A stretch of DNA of 64,000 nt. Origin: Argyresthia goedartella. Taxonomy: Eukaryota; Arthropoda; Insecta; Lepidoptera; Argyresthiidae. The position numbers and the translations under genes were made by a program. How positions within the stretch are numbered: position 1 is the first letter of the stretch; each line of letters begins with the position of its first letter. A model generated the notes under the pieces. It worked only from the letters and a program-made list of their open reading frames with translations, had not been told where the DNA came from and ran no database searches. The stretch spans positions 3,658,001 through 3,722,000 of the forward strand of contig OX463813.1 of NCBI GenBank assembly GCA_949825045.1. Reading direction: 5' to 3'. Of this stretch, positions 22,322 to 32,915 are shown in pieces.

Positions 22322-24538
22322 TTATCCCAATCCCCCATAGCTATTCAGACCTGACAAGTGACTTACGCCTAATGGAGGACCTAAAGGATATCTATTTCCT
22401 AAGGTTCCGAGATATCCTGTTCCCAAGTTTCCAGGATATCCTGTTCCTAAGTTTCCAGGATATCCAGTTCCTAAATTTCCAGGATATCCTGTTCCTAAGT
22501 TTCCAGTGCCATATCCGTGGCCATAGCCATTATTTCCAAATAATCCTGCTGCTTGCTGGCTGGCTAATACTGCTGGTATGACGGAAGTTTGTACAGTAGA
22601 GACCAATGGATTCACTCCTTGGTTATGACCAAATGGCGAAAAACCACTAAACCTTCGTTTCCTAGATTTTGGCTTTGAATCTGAGCCCTTGTCCTGGTTT
22701 TGGTCTAAAATTCGGTTTAGGTATTCTTCAGGAGTGGTTTTGGCGGCATTATCCAAGTTTTGAAAAGGATCATATCCAAATTTTGATATTGCATCCTCCA
22801 AAGATGGGAGATTTCGCAACTCATGTTTAGTTGTTGTTACATCGGTAATAGTGTTATGGCCCTCTGCTGCTTCCGGATCTTTCAATTTGTAGATTTTGGT
22901 GATTATAGGCTTTTGTTGAATATAGACCTTGGGGGTCTCAGAATTTGCATCGTTATATGTATTATTGTGACTTGCATCTTCTTCTTCAGTTTTGTAAGAG
23001 TCCAAATGTTCATGTTCTTCCGTAATCTCCGTTGGTTCATTCGTTCTCAGAATTGGTTGATTTGAATAGGTTGCTTCTTTTTTTACAGGCTTATCGAGGA
23101 ATTTAGCCTCAACTAAAGTCCCATCTTTATAGACAAGATCCTTAACATTCTCGCCATACTCTTTAAGATCTGAAGGTATATCTTTGACATTAGATACTTT
23201 TGACAGGGCTATAAGATTTTTATACAGGTCATTTGGATCACTTCTCAATTCCGGTCGAGATCTTAAAAGTTTTTTCATTTGCACAGTAAAATCCTTGAAA
23301 GGTATACGATATTTCACGTAGTAATACGGCTGGTACACTATAGGAGTAGGTCTTTTCAATAAATATGTTAACTCGACTATACCTTTATGGTTTAATTTTG
23401 CAATAAATTCTTTCGGATTCTTTCCAGGTAAGACTAAGCCGTGGAGAATTTGTTTTACATTATCAGGCGGATAATTGTTTGATACACTATTTTCAACTTC
23501 AGACTCAACCGCAAAAGGTAGTTCTCCTGTCTCTAAAAAGTTTGGTTGAAGTTTCAAAACATTTTCTGCATTGAGATCATTATCATTTTGAATAATGTTA
23601 GGATAACGTAATGATTCGGTTGTATCTGGCCGCAAATCTTCATAGATTTCTTGTAAGCTAGTCAAATCTTTTTTATTCAGTTTACCAGTTTCATACGAAT
23701 TTAACCTTTGCCCAACTGGTTTTTCATTGTTCATGGTTTTGGTCTTTGTATATGCTAGTGATTCATTTTTTAATACCCTCAGTTCATTATCGTATTTCAA
23801 TTTCTTTAACAGATTTATTAAATCGACTTTATTTTGAATATGATCAGATTTTGGGTAATTTAGTCCATTGTATCCTTCAAGTTGCCCGTACAGTGGATTA
23901 TTGTTAAAATATTCTCCTGTGCCTGAGAAATATCTGTGATATTGGTTAGGAAATTCATAAGTTAATGGTATATGTCCGCCAATGTTTCTATATTTAGGAG
24001 TGTTTGTATACACTAAGGAGTCATGCTTTAATACTTCAGGTTCATGATTGTATTTTAGCTTCTTTAACAGATTTTCTAAATAATAATTGCTTTGATATTC
24101 ATCAGGTTTTTGGTCATCCAATCCTTTGAAATCTCCAGGATGTTTGTACGCATTCTTGTTTACATATTCCCCAGTGGCTGGGAAATGCCTGTCATATTGG
24201 CTAGGAAATGCGTAATTCAAAGCTTTATGTCCACGACTGTTTACTGCCAAATGGTTTTCAACCTCCAATAAATCAACATCATGGCTATCCTTTTTGTCAT
24301 ATGTCTGTAGTTGAGGCTTATTATTCAAGTTGTATTGACTCAGTAGTTGATCCAAAAGTTTATTTATTTCAAATACACTAGGATTTGGATACTTTGGTTG
24401 TGCATGACCACCAGGATTGTTTTCGAGATATATGTTTTTATCGTTGACATTATAATGCTCATATTTGTTGTGTGTGGAAGGATCATATTTATTGGTGTTG
24501 TAATTATTCAGTGGATGGTTATTGTTGTTGTTGTTATT

Positions 24539-24604
<66 letters not shown>

Positions 24605-25636
24605 ATTGCTGTTGTTGTTGCTTATATATTGATACCCATTAGTTTTGGGGCCGTATACGACTTTATCTTCGCCGTTTTCCCCTAAAGACACGGGATCGTG
24701 CCGAGAGAGTTTTTTGTAAGTGTTACCCAAATAATTTAAGTACTCATATTCTCCAGAGCTTGGCGAATCCACATCAAATCTGTCATCATGTTTATTGACA
24801 AACAACGAAGAAGGATACCGGCCATATTTCGTTTTTATAGAAGCTAAATCGGTTGCCGCTTTAAGTTTTTCTAAAAGTGTGCTTGCTTGAGCTTGCGCAA
24901 TTTTTTTTTGCAATGGCTTGGTATGGAAGAGCAGTTCCGGATGACTTTCATCATTATTAGATGTACCGTAATTTAACTCCTGTTCAGGGGAAAGTGGGAG
25001 TTTGTTGGTTGCAAATTTATTATCTACAGATAGCAGCGATTCCGGATTTGGTTTTAAGTTATTCAAGGGCAGTGTTACGTCCGAATGTGGGAAAAATGTA
25101 GTTTTGACCTCTTCAAGAGAATACTTTAAAGGAGTTAGCTCCTCGTTATTATTAGGTGATGGATTTTCAGCATTCACTAGTGTGTCATCATCAATCCCTT
25201 TTGGGTCTAGAACATAAGCATTTTCATCAGAACATAAACCACTGTTTAGAATTTTCAAATACACTGCTTTGGAGGTTTCAAGCAGCTGCTCCAATGCTTT
25301 GATGCAAGATGGATTCTGTGTGACAGGCAATTGTAGTTCTGGTGGTAATTGTAACTCATCATTTTCGTTTTCTTGTTTTAAGGCCTCCTCCAAGTCTTCT
25401 AATTTGTTTGCCAGTGCTTTATGAAGGTCCGATGGAATGTTTCGGCGATTGAGTAAATTCTTTAGTTTAGCAACGACAGATAATACATTTGAGGTGTCTG
25501 TTACTAGTTTAGGAGTGTCCAGTCCATCCTTAGTCAAAGTTTTTATTAAGAGTTTAAGTATGGTTTTTAAAGCCTCTACTTTGTCATTACATCTTGCTGA
25601 GGATAACTCTGGGGCAGTCAAGTCATTGAAGGGTGG
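22322..25636 (-). CDS. Secreted Asn-rich protein of unknown function, copy A, terminal exon
   Basis: Main exon of the three-copy host gene; exon 1 is at 31080-31148. A TTTTTTGCATTTTAG acceptor precedes CCACCCTTCAATGAC, which continues exon 1 in phase 0. The protein (about 1,127 residues) has an N-terminal helical region with Cys (SSARCNDKVEALKTILKLL), a poly-Asn tract (24516-24622), and two tandem ~85-residue repeats (FPSQYDRHFPATGEY, FPNQYHRYFSGTGEY; each with LLKKLKY). A conserved block follows (PTPIVYQPYYYVKYRIPF), then a basic SRKRRF site that could be a furin-type cleavage point, and a Gly-rich tail of GNLGTGYP repeats (22395-22530). The frame is intact. The family is not recognised; low complexity and the signal peptide suggest a secreted or structural product (inference). 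Confidence 0.8.
24516..24622 (-). repeat. (AAC)n codon repeat coding poly-Asn
   Basis: An almost pure GTT run on the plus strand gives a long Asn tract in copy A. The same site is short and interrupted in copies B (43540-43610) and C (two tracts, 55330-55385 and 55520-55590). Confidence 0.95.
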
Positions 25637-25797
25637 CTAAAATGCAAAAAACAGGATCATCATAGAATTAATGGCATTAATGTTAAACAAGACAGCAGAA
25701 GATTTCAGGAAAAATTGTCGTTTTTCGGATCCAAAAGATGATATAATCTTTTTTTCAGAGAAGGCCCACTAGGTAATTGTATTTAAGAGTAGATAGT

Positions 25798-26118
25798 ATG
25801 TGTATCGTTGTCTAGTACCCAAGATACAGGGAATCCTAGTTTGGGGCTAGTTCAATGTGTGTCAATAGTGTCCAAGGTATTATTATTATCATTAATTTAT
25901 AATAGATTGACTTGAAAATAAGAATTGAGAGTACGTTCATAAGAATTAAATTCTTAATTGAGAGTACGTTCATAAGAATTAAATTCTTATGAACGTACTC
26001 TCAATTCTTATTTTCAAGTCAATCTATTATAAATTAATGATAATTATAATAATAATACATTGAACTAGCCCCAAACTAGGATTCCCTGTATCTTGGGTAC
26101 TAGACAACGATACACATA
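25798..26118. repeat. Large snap-back palindrome in intron 1 of copy A
   Basis: The left arm (ATGTGTATCGTTGTCTAGTACCC..., from 25798) and the right arm (...GGGTACTAGACAACGATACAC, to 26118) are inverted copies of about 145 bp, with a looped-out stretch near 25857-25880. Near the centre, AATTGAGAGTACGTTCATAAG is also repeated directly. Copies B and C hold only one version of the central sequence (44780-44830), so the inverted duplication arose in copy A. Confidence 0.9.
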
Positions 26119-26164
26119 CCTACTGAGGTACTAAGATTCCTTTGTATATATGATTAATACGTAT

Positions 26165-26235
26165 TCATAAAAATCGGTCAAGAGCGGGTTGGACTCGCAC
26201 AGGAAGGGTTCCGTACCAACGTACAAGACAAATTA
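26165..26235 (+). repeat. Lepidopteran interspersed repeat, left of the LINE
   Basis: Contains CGGTCAAGAGCGGGTTGGACTCGCAC and GAAGGGTTCCGTACC, present at the same place in copies B (44895) and C (56670). It ends with the LINE target duplication ACAAATTA (26228-26235). Confidence 0.55.
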
Positions 26236-26693
26236 CAGTGCTCACAGACCGCCTCAAGGTGTCTGCAGAGTGCCTCCGCGACTTGAAGGTGGTGCATAGG
26301 CTGGGTGCCAAGGGGACGAAATCTCGGCCGCTGCTTGTACGCTTCGCAACGCACACAGCGCGCAATGAAGTTTGGAGTCTAAAGAAGGAGCTCAGGGGCT
26401 CGGGTATTACTGTGTCCGAGTTCTTGACCAAATCCAGACATGGTGTCTTCATTGCAGCACGCAAGCACTTCGGAGTGAGCAACACTTGGACTTCTGATGG
26501 CAAGATACACCTGTTGCTGCCTGACGGGTCGCGGCAAAAGCTTGAGTGTTGGGCGGATTTACGGCCGCTAACTGATAAGTTTCCCAGCAAGGAGGCCCCC
26601 TTGCCTACCGGCATTGAGAAGAAACTAGCTGCGGGGACTACAGCTGGCTCCGCCAAAGGCGCAGTTACCAGGCGACAGGCGGCTCAGACGTAG
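26236..26693 (+). CDS. LINE ORF1 protein, C-terminal part
   Basis: The frame is open from the 5' truncation point; no native start codon remains. The segment SRPLLVRFATHTARNEVWSL and LTKSRHGVFIAARKHFG, followed by WTSDGKIHLLLPDGSR, matches the RRM-like/C-terminal nucleic-acid-binding part of CR1/L2 ORF1 proteins. The end is Arg-rich (GAVTRRQAAQT). This part would bind RNA in the LINE RNP. It is 152 codons long, against 250-350 usual for a complete ORF1. Confidence 0.75.
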
Positions 26694-27351
26694 ATCAAGA
26701 AGAAGTAAGGTTAGGTTCGTCTGTCCGCAAGCCAGTCATACTCGGCCTTCCATTTTCGCGATGCAGTGGTCATTTGGCTGTGTTAACTTTTTATTTGCGA
26801 GGTAGTAGCACGTTTTCTTTGCGTCCAAGAGTCTAAAGTACAATTTTCGGTTCTCTATACATTACGACATGGTAGGTCTGTATCTGTTTTTTTTTTTTTT
26901 TTTTTTTTTCCTTTTCATTGTGCACGCATCTGCTCTGTGTACTTTTTAACAGTGGGATCGAAACGCAAACCTCAAACTTTGTACTTAATTATTTTTAAAG
27001 TGTTTGTTGGCAAAAATGTTTGCGTTTCGTTCGGGCTCCATGTCGCGGTCCTTTTTGCGTTTACCTCGCCGTGGCCTAACTTCCAAAACATTTTTCATGT
27101 TATGTTCTATTTTGTTTCTGTGCCTTCACTGTCCGCTGCCCAGTTGTTAATTTATTTTATCCTGTGTGTTGTTTATAACTAAAAGAAGTAGGTTTTCTGC
27201 TTACTTCAGCAATCGTTGTCTGGCAATGGGTCTAGGTCATCCCGTTAAGTTATTTACTTGTTTTTTTTTTTTTTTGTGTTTTTTATTAATATTTACATTA
27301 TTGTAGTATATATTTTTATACATATATCTATATTATTTACCTATATATAGT

Positions 27352-30282
27352 ATGGATATCCATAATGATAGCTTCTTGTCGTGTGCTTCTAGCGATGAAT
27401 TTATTAGTGCGGAAAGCGATATTTCCACTGTGGAAGAACCGCTTTCCGTCAAACTTAAGACTGTCTTTGGTGGGTCAGGGAAAAATCTGAACATAGTGCA
27501 CATCAATGCTCAAAGTATTCACACTAGCTACCCCGATCTCATCGAGGCTTTTTCTGAGCAATGTGTGGACGGCATCCTTGTCTCTGAGTCGTTCCTTAAG
27601 CCTTCACTCCCTTCATCCATGTACTCTCTTCCAGGCTTCAGGCTATATAGGAACGACAGAACCGGAAAGGCAGACGGAGGTGTCGCTGTTTACCTGCGTG
27701 CGGAAATTGCTTGTAAGGTGATTAATGTATCCCCTAGCCAGTACTCCGAGTCTGCTGAATACCTCTTCCTTGAAATTGTTCTTCATCACAATAAGGTGCT
27801 GCTTGGTGTCCTCTATAGCCCCTCTCTTCGTGTTGACTACTTCGACACCTTTGAATCCCTTCTTAATGATTTGACCCCAATTTACGACGACACTCTCATT
27901 CTTGGGGATTTCAACACCTGTCTCCTCAAAAAGAATTCCCGTTCTGCCAAACTCAGGTCCATAGTTGATTCATTCAATCTCCACATCTTGCCACTTGAGG
28001 CCACTCATTTCCAGCCGCATTGTTCTCCCTCTCTTCTAGACATCATAATCGTCTCCAACTTGGATAAGGTTGCCTCTCACGGTCAACTTAACTCTCCTTT
28101 CTCCTTCCACGATCTCATCTACCTCTCCTATAAGATTAGGTGTCCGAAGAGCAGAACGAAATTCATAGATATTCGAAGCTTCAAAGGCATAGATGTGGAG
28201 TCCCTTAAGTCTGATGTCTCACTGGTCGATTGGTCCCCTGTCATCTTGAGCGAGAACGTTGACGACAAAATCCACAACTTTAATGCAATTGTCTTGGGAC
28301 TTTACGACAAACATGCTCCCATTAAGAAAGTCAGGGTAAAACACCTGCCGGCGCCCTGGCTTAACGATGATATCAAGCGCCTAATGGCCAAGAAAAATCG
28401 CGCTAAGTGTAACTACAAAAAGGATCCGACAGATGACAACTTTCTTTCCTACAAATGCCTTCGCAATCGATGCAATCGTCTCTGTCGAGACGCCAAGCGC
28501 CGCCACATCTTCGAGTGTATCGAAAGGTACACCCCAGCTCAGGTGTGGAAATTCCTCAGGACACTTGGTATTGGCAAATCCCAGGACATGCATTCGGGTG
28601 ATGTTGATCTGAACGCTCTCAATCAATTCCTCTCTGCTCCACCAGTTGTAATGGACCCTTCTATCAAGGAAGCCACTCTTCAGAGTCTGCGCTCTAGGTC
28701 ATTACCCAACACCACTCCTTTCAACCTGAGCAATGTTGGAAGCGACACGGTTAAGAAAGCATTTCTAGCAATTAGCTCCAAAGCTGTAGGAGATGATAAT
28801 ATCTGTCAACGAATGATTCTAACTATCCTTGATGATCTGCTTCCGGCCATAACACATATTTTAAATTTCTCCATTTCCAATTGTTCTTTCCCTACTGCTT
28901 GGAAACAAGCATTAGTTATCCCTCTCCCCAAAACATCCAATCCCACCTCCTTTAAAGAGTATCGCCCCATTTCTATCCTGCCGATCCTTTCTAAAGTCCT
29001 CGAATCCATTGTCCATACTCAGCTCTCCCATTATCTTTCCTCTAAAAATCTACTTAATCCTTTTCAGTCTGGCTTTAGAACGGGTCATAGTACTGTTACG
29101 GCTTTATTAAAAGTGACCGATGATATTCAGGTCGCCATGGATCAAAGGCAGCTCTCGGTGCTGGCTCTGCTGGACTTCAGCAGTGCTTTTAACTGTGTTG
29201 ACTTCGACATTCTCGTTGAACTTCTCAAATCTCTTAACGTCTCCTCCCTCTCTGCCAGCTGGTTTGACTCTTACCTAAGGAACCGAAAACAGCGTATCAA
29301 GTCGGAGGATGCTTGTACGGAGTGGTGTGACCTCTCTTCTGGTGTCCCCCAAGGTGGCATTCTCTCTCCTCTTCTATTCTCAATATTTATCAATTCCATA
29401 TCCGATGTCCTCTCTTCTTCCTATCATCTCTACGCGGATGACCTTCAGATCTATCGTCACTTCTCTCCTGATGATGTAAATTCCGCTGTGGAAGCGTTAA
29501 ACGCTGACTTGGCTGGTATTAGTGGATGGGCATCGTCATTTGGGTTGCTGGTTAATCCGAATAAGTCCCAGGCCATGATTATAGGTACCAGACACTCTTT
29601 AAACACGTTGCAGCAATTGTCTGTCCCTTCTGTAACTTGTAACGGTACTGTAATCATGTATAGCGATAAAGCTAAAAACCTGGGTGTCATCTTTGATAAT
29701 CAATTGTCCTGGTGAATGCATGTTAATGAGGTCAGCAGGCGAGTTTACGCAACTTTTCATTCCCTCAGGAGACTTCAGAACTTTCTTCCTCGCCAGACCA
29801 AAATAACTCTCGCTCAGTCCCTTCTTCTCCCCCTCATTGATTATGCTGATGTTTGCTGGGTGAGCGCAAATGAAGAACAACTGAACAAACTCGAACGACT
29901 TCAAAATCTCGGGATTCGGTTCATCTTCGGACTGCGCAAGTATGACCACGTATCTCAGCATCGCAGGGAGCTGAAGTGGCTACCGATTCGGCTTCGACGG
30001 GACTCTCATATCCTGTGTTTCCTTTATAATATTTTGTGGAACCCTCGTTACCCTAACTTCCTACGTGATCGCTTCGAATTTCTTTCTTCAAGCAGGCCTC
30101 GGAGAACTCATATGGCGCCTACGCTCAAAGCTCCAGATCGCTCCACTGCAGCCTACGAGCACGGGTTCAGAATCCGAGCCGTACGACTGTGGAATGAGCT
30201 TCCTTGCACTATCAGGGACAGTCGATCTCTAAATATATTTAAAAACCGGCTAAAGAAGCACTATCTCTCCCTTTCCAGTTAG
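27352..30282 (+). pseudogene. LINE ORF2: endonuclease-reverse transcriptase with one stop
   Basis: ATG 27352 (MDIHNDSFLSCASSDEF) opens a frame of 976 codons interrupted only by TGA at 29713-29715. The paralogue at 9640 has TCA at that position. The apurinic-type endonuclease has NIVHINAQSIHTS, ILGDFNTC and FSFHDL. RT has RPISILPILSK, ALLDFSSAFNCVDF, SGVPQGGILSPLLF and the catalytic HLYADDLQIY. The C-terminal region ends LPCTIRDSRSLNIFKNRLKKHYL. It would perform target-primed reverse transcription. The single nonsense codon after the RT core leaves the catalytic domains translatable. Confidence 0.88.
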
Positions 30283-30636
30283 ATAATATATATATATTTG
30301 TATGTATTAGTTTATTATACGGTTTATTCATATTTTTACGTTGTATTTAAGTAATTGTGTATGCAGTATATTTTTAGCAATTAGGGTTATCAGTATAATA
30401 CATACTGTTTGTAGTATATATTAGTCGTAGTATTTATAGAGTTTTATTGTACGCGCAGGTCTTCCCCCGCTCAACCATCACCTCTCCTACCATCCTGGTT
30501 TGCTGGAAGAAATCTCTTTTGAGAGATAAGCTCGCCTTTGTACATGTTTTTTTCTATTGTAAGTTATCTGTATGACTGTTTTGTGTAGTACAATAAAGAA
30601 ATTACAAATTACAAATTAAGGACAAAAAAAAACTAA

Positions 30637-30712
30637 ATGTGAACTAAGTTTCGAACCTAGCACCACCCCATAGCGGATCTGATATGAAACCAATTGCGCC
30701 ATCGAAACAATT
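30637..30712 (-). ncRNA. tRNA-derived (SINE-head-like) sequence
   Basis: Minus strand: an A-box-like TGGCGCAATTGG is followed about 30 bp later by a B-box-like GGTTCGAAACT, then a run of nine T, the Pol III terminator. Remnants sit at the same intron position in copies B (about 44975) and C (about 56775), where the A-box part is altered. It does not form a complete cloverleaf by eye, so I read it as a SINE or tRNA relic. Confidence 0.4.
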
Positions 30713-30739
30713 TATAGAAAGTGCGGAAGTGTCAATTAT

Positions 30740-31015
30740 ATTTGAATGAAAATGATTTGATAGGTACCGGGGCAGGCACATTGAAACACGTCTCTTGTAT
30801 GGGGACCCACTTTAGTTTGTAAAATATTGTGTAGTTCATTATTTGTTGCTGTGCGACTACAGAAATACACACTCCGTGGAAATTTCAACTCTCTACCTAT
30901 TACGGTCATTACGTAGATCACGGTGACGGTCAGACAAATAGACAGACGTACAGACGGACAGAGAGACGGACAGCGAAGGCTTGGTAATGGCCACGTTTGG
31001 CACCCGAGTGTCAAC
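30740..31015 (-). repeat. Lepidopteran interspersed repeat in intron 1
   Basis: Minus strand carries CACTCGGGTGCCAAACG, a (TGTCCGTC)-type tract and GTGGGTCCCCATACAAGAG. The same insert is in copies B (45100-45385) and C (56865-57145), so it predates the duplications. Confidence 0.6.
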
Positions 31016-31079
31016 ACTAAAAAACTGTGAAGGAGATTTTAAGTATAATTTAAGTTAGTAAAGAAAAGTTTCCACTTAC

Positions 31080-31148
31080 TGGTGCTGCAAAAACATTTGA
31101 TAAAATTGATATAAAACCGAACAATTTCGTAAACGCCACCATCCTCAT
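31080..31148 (-). CDS. Gene copy A, exon 1 (signal peptide)
   Basis: Minus strand. ATG at 31148, with a second in-frame ATG at 31142, codes MRMVAFTKLFGFISILSNVF followed by AAP. This is a short charged start, a hydrophobic core and small residues at a likely signal-peptidase site. The exon ends CCA|GTAAGT (donor 31079-31074), in phase 0 with the acceptor at 25637-25638. The intron is 5.4 kb because of the LINE. Two further copies of this exon occur 5' of copies B and C at matching positions. It predicts secretion of the large downstream exon product. Confidence 0.75.
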
Positions 31149-31159
31149 AAATAACGAAG

Positions 31160-31193
31160 TGATAGAATCGACGCATATAAGTACCTTTATATA
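31160..31193 (-). promoter_or_regulatory. Core promoter of gene copy A
   Basis: TATATAAAGG at 31193-31184, then a TCACT initiator-like motif whose A lies at 31160, 33 nt downstream. The implied 5' UTR is only about 12 nt. The same arrangement is present in copies B and C. Confidence 0.6.
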
Positions 31194-31518
31194 CGTTTGT
31201 AATTATTGACGATAAACAATATCCATGTGTGAAATAGCAATTTTCTGAAACATTGTAATCATTACTAAACGGTGTTTAGGAATTAGAAACGACAAGAGGG
31301 CTTGTGTCAACATTTTCTATTATTATTATAGCCAATGATATATATTATTTTATCTACATACGTATCATAATAACCCCTCTTTACTGTGTCAAAAAACCCC
31401 GCACATTACGACCAGAATAGTGTTATAATACTTGGTAAAACTCATTTCTTATCTCAATATTGATACATTATGACCATTATGTATCAATTTTCGACAAATT
31501 ATGACATTCAAATTTCGA
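31194..31518. repeat. Upstream flank of copy A, shared with copies B and C
   Basis: Near-identical to 45564-45880 and 57326-57642. The shared sequence stops at AAATTTCGA (31518), where the errantivirus begins. No gene seen. Confidence 0.75.
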
Positions 31519-32915
31519 GAGGTGTCCTGACGCTTTAGATATGGTAACATGATGATTGGAACCCTCGCGTAGCTCATACTGTCTATAAAGGACCGTGCAC
31601 GATGTAATTGGATTTCGTCTATATATACTTCACATGGTTCGTCTATAGACAATATGTATGTACCGGTTATTGGTTGCCGTGTGACGTCAGTGTTACATCT
31701 CCTCGTCAGGATTGCTTTGTTTCTTGCATACAAGATCCAGCTGTTAGGTCCAATTGGCTGCACCTTGGTAGCTTCGATGTGTATTGGGACTTGAAGACAG
31801 TGAGTTAGGTTGGTACCAAACCTCATGAGCTGTTCTATGCAGGTTTCCTTGGGATAGATGACTCTGTTTTCATTAGTGCATAGGAACTGTTCTTCAGCTA
31901 TGCGTCTGCATTGTTTCGCGATAGGTATGTATGTGGAACCTCTTGCCAATAGGTAAGGATATTTAGGGATGATTACAAGGGTTTGATTTTCAGGTTCATG
32001 GAAGATAGGTAAGGGATAGAGTTTAAAATAATTGTAAGTATTATTGTCAACCAAAGGTACTTCTAATATAAAGGTTATCTCTTTGCTCTTCATGTAAATT
32101 TTTACAGTAATAGTGTTTTCCAGTTTAATGAGATTTATCAAATTTGCTTTATACATTAAGTTTTCTGTTTCAGATATTAGTTCGAGATGGTGGAGTAATT
32201 CTGTAGAGTTTACAACGGATTGATGTAAAACAGATATTTTGCTAAAGGCCAGTGCAGTTTCAATTTCACTTAACTTAATATAAATTGTACGAAAATTACT
32301 TAAAAACAAGTTATGTAATCCTAAAACATAGGTAGAGTAAATAGCGTTATTTTCTTTAGTGGCTATATCTTTAATCATACTTTCGACTCTTTTGAGTCGT
32401 CCATCTAACAATTTTGTATTGCTGTTAAGAGCATTAGTGCTATTTATGAAACTGTCCAAAACCTTGGTGATCAGGGTTAGCTTGTTTGACGTAGTAATCT
32501 GTTGAGATTTCATGTTAGAGATTATGGAGTCATATCTGATGGCGTCGCTATGGTTTAGGTTACCTGTAATAAGCTTTACTATGGAGCCTATAGGGTCTAA
32601 TATTCCTCGCTTAAAACGTTTAGTGGGTATCAACTGTTGCAATTTAAAAGAGGTTATGTTACGTAAATACTCTACTTGTGTTTTTAATCCTACAAATTCG
32701 TAAGCATATCGAGGCTTATCGACATTAATGAAACTGTCAAATTCCTTATATTTTACAATATTAAAATCTAAGTCTCGCTCTAATCCATTTGTGTCTAGAA
32801 TCTTAATTATTGTCCACTTATCTTGTTGAACACAAGCTTGGCCTTCTTTCACAGGGAGGATGCCAGGGTTCTGGTCAGTCTTTTGAAGATGAAGGGCCAG
32901 GTTGAGGTTCGTCAC
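31449..32915 (-). pseudogene. Errantivirus env, C-terminally truncated
   Basis: The frame opens at 32915 and overlaps the end of pol. The surface part is followed by a basic RFKR cleavage-type site and a hydrophobic fusion-peptide-like GILDPIGSIVKLITGNL, then a long helical region. This layout is that of insect errantivirus Env proteins. From 31518 the remaining ~23 codons are host flank read through, so the transmembrane end is absent. The first coding residues normally come from a spliced leader and no signal peptide is visible here. Truncated and unlikely to be functional. Confidence 0.8.

Larger units (their letters stand above)
26236..30610 (+). mobile_element. Nearly full-length CR1/jockey-group LINE in intron 1 of copy A
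   Basis: ACAAATTA occurs immediately before (26228-26235) and after (30611-30618) the element. Copies B and C show the uninterrupted target (CAAGACAACTTAAGGAC). The element has the C-terminal part of ORF1, a T-rich spacer, a complete-length ORF2 and a 3' end with a hairpin and an ACAAATT-repeat tail. It is antisense to the host gene. 5' truncation within ORF1 is the only large defect. Confidence 0.9.

Noticed and set aside
24347..24685. Plus-strand frame with a long Val run
   Set aside because: It is the complement of the (AAC)n poly-Asn codons of gene copy A.
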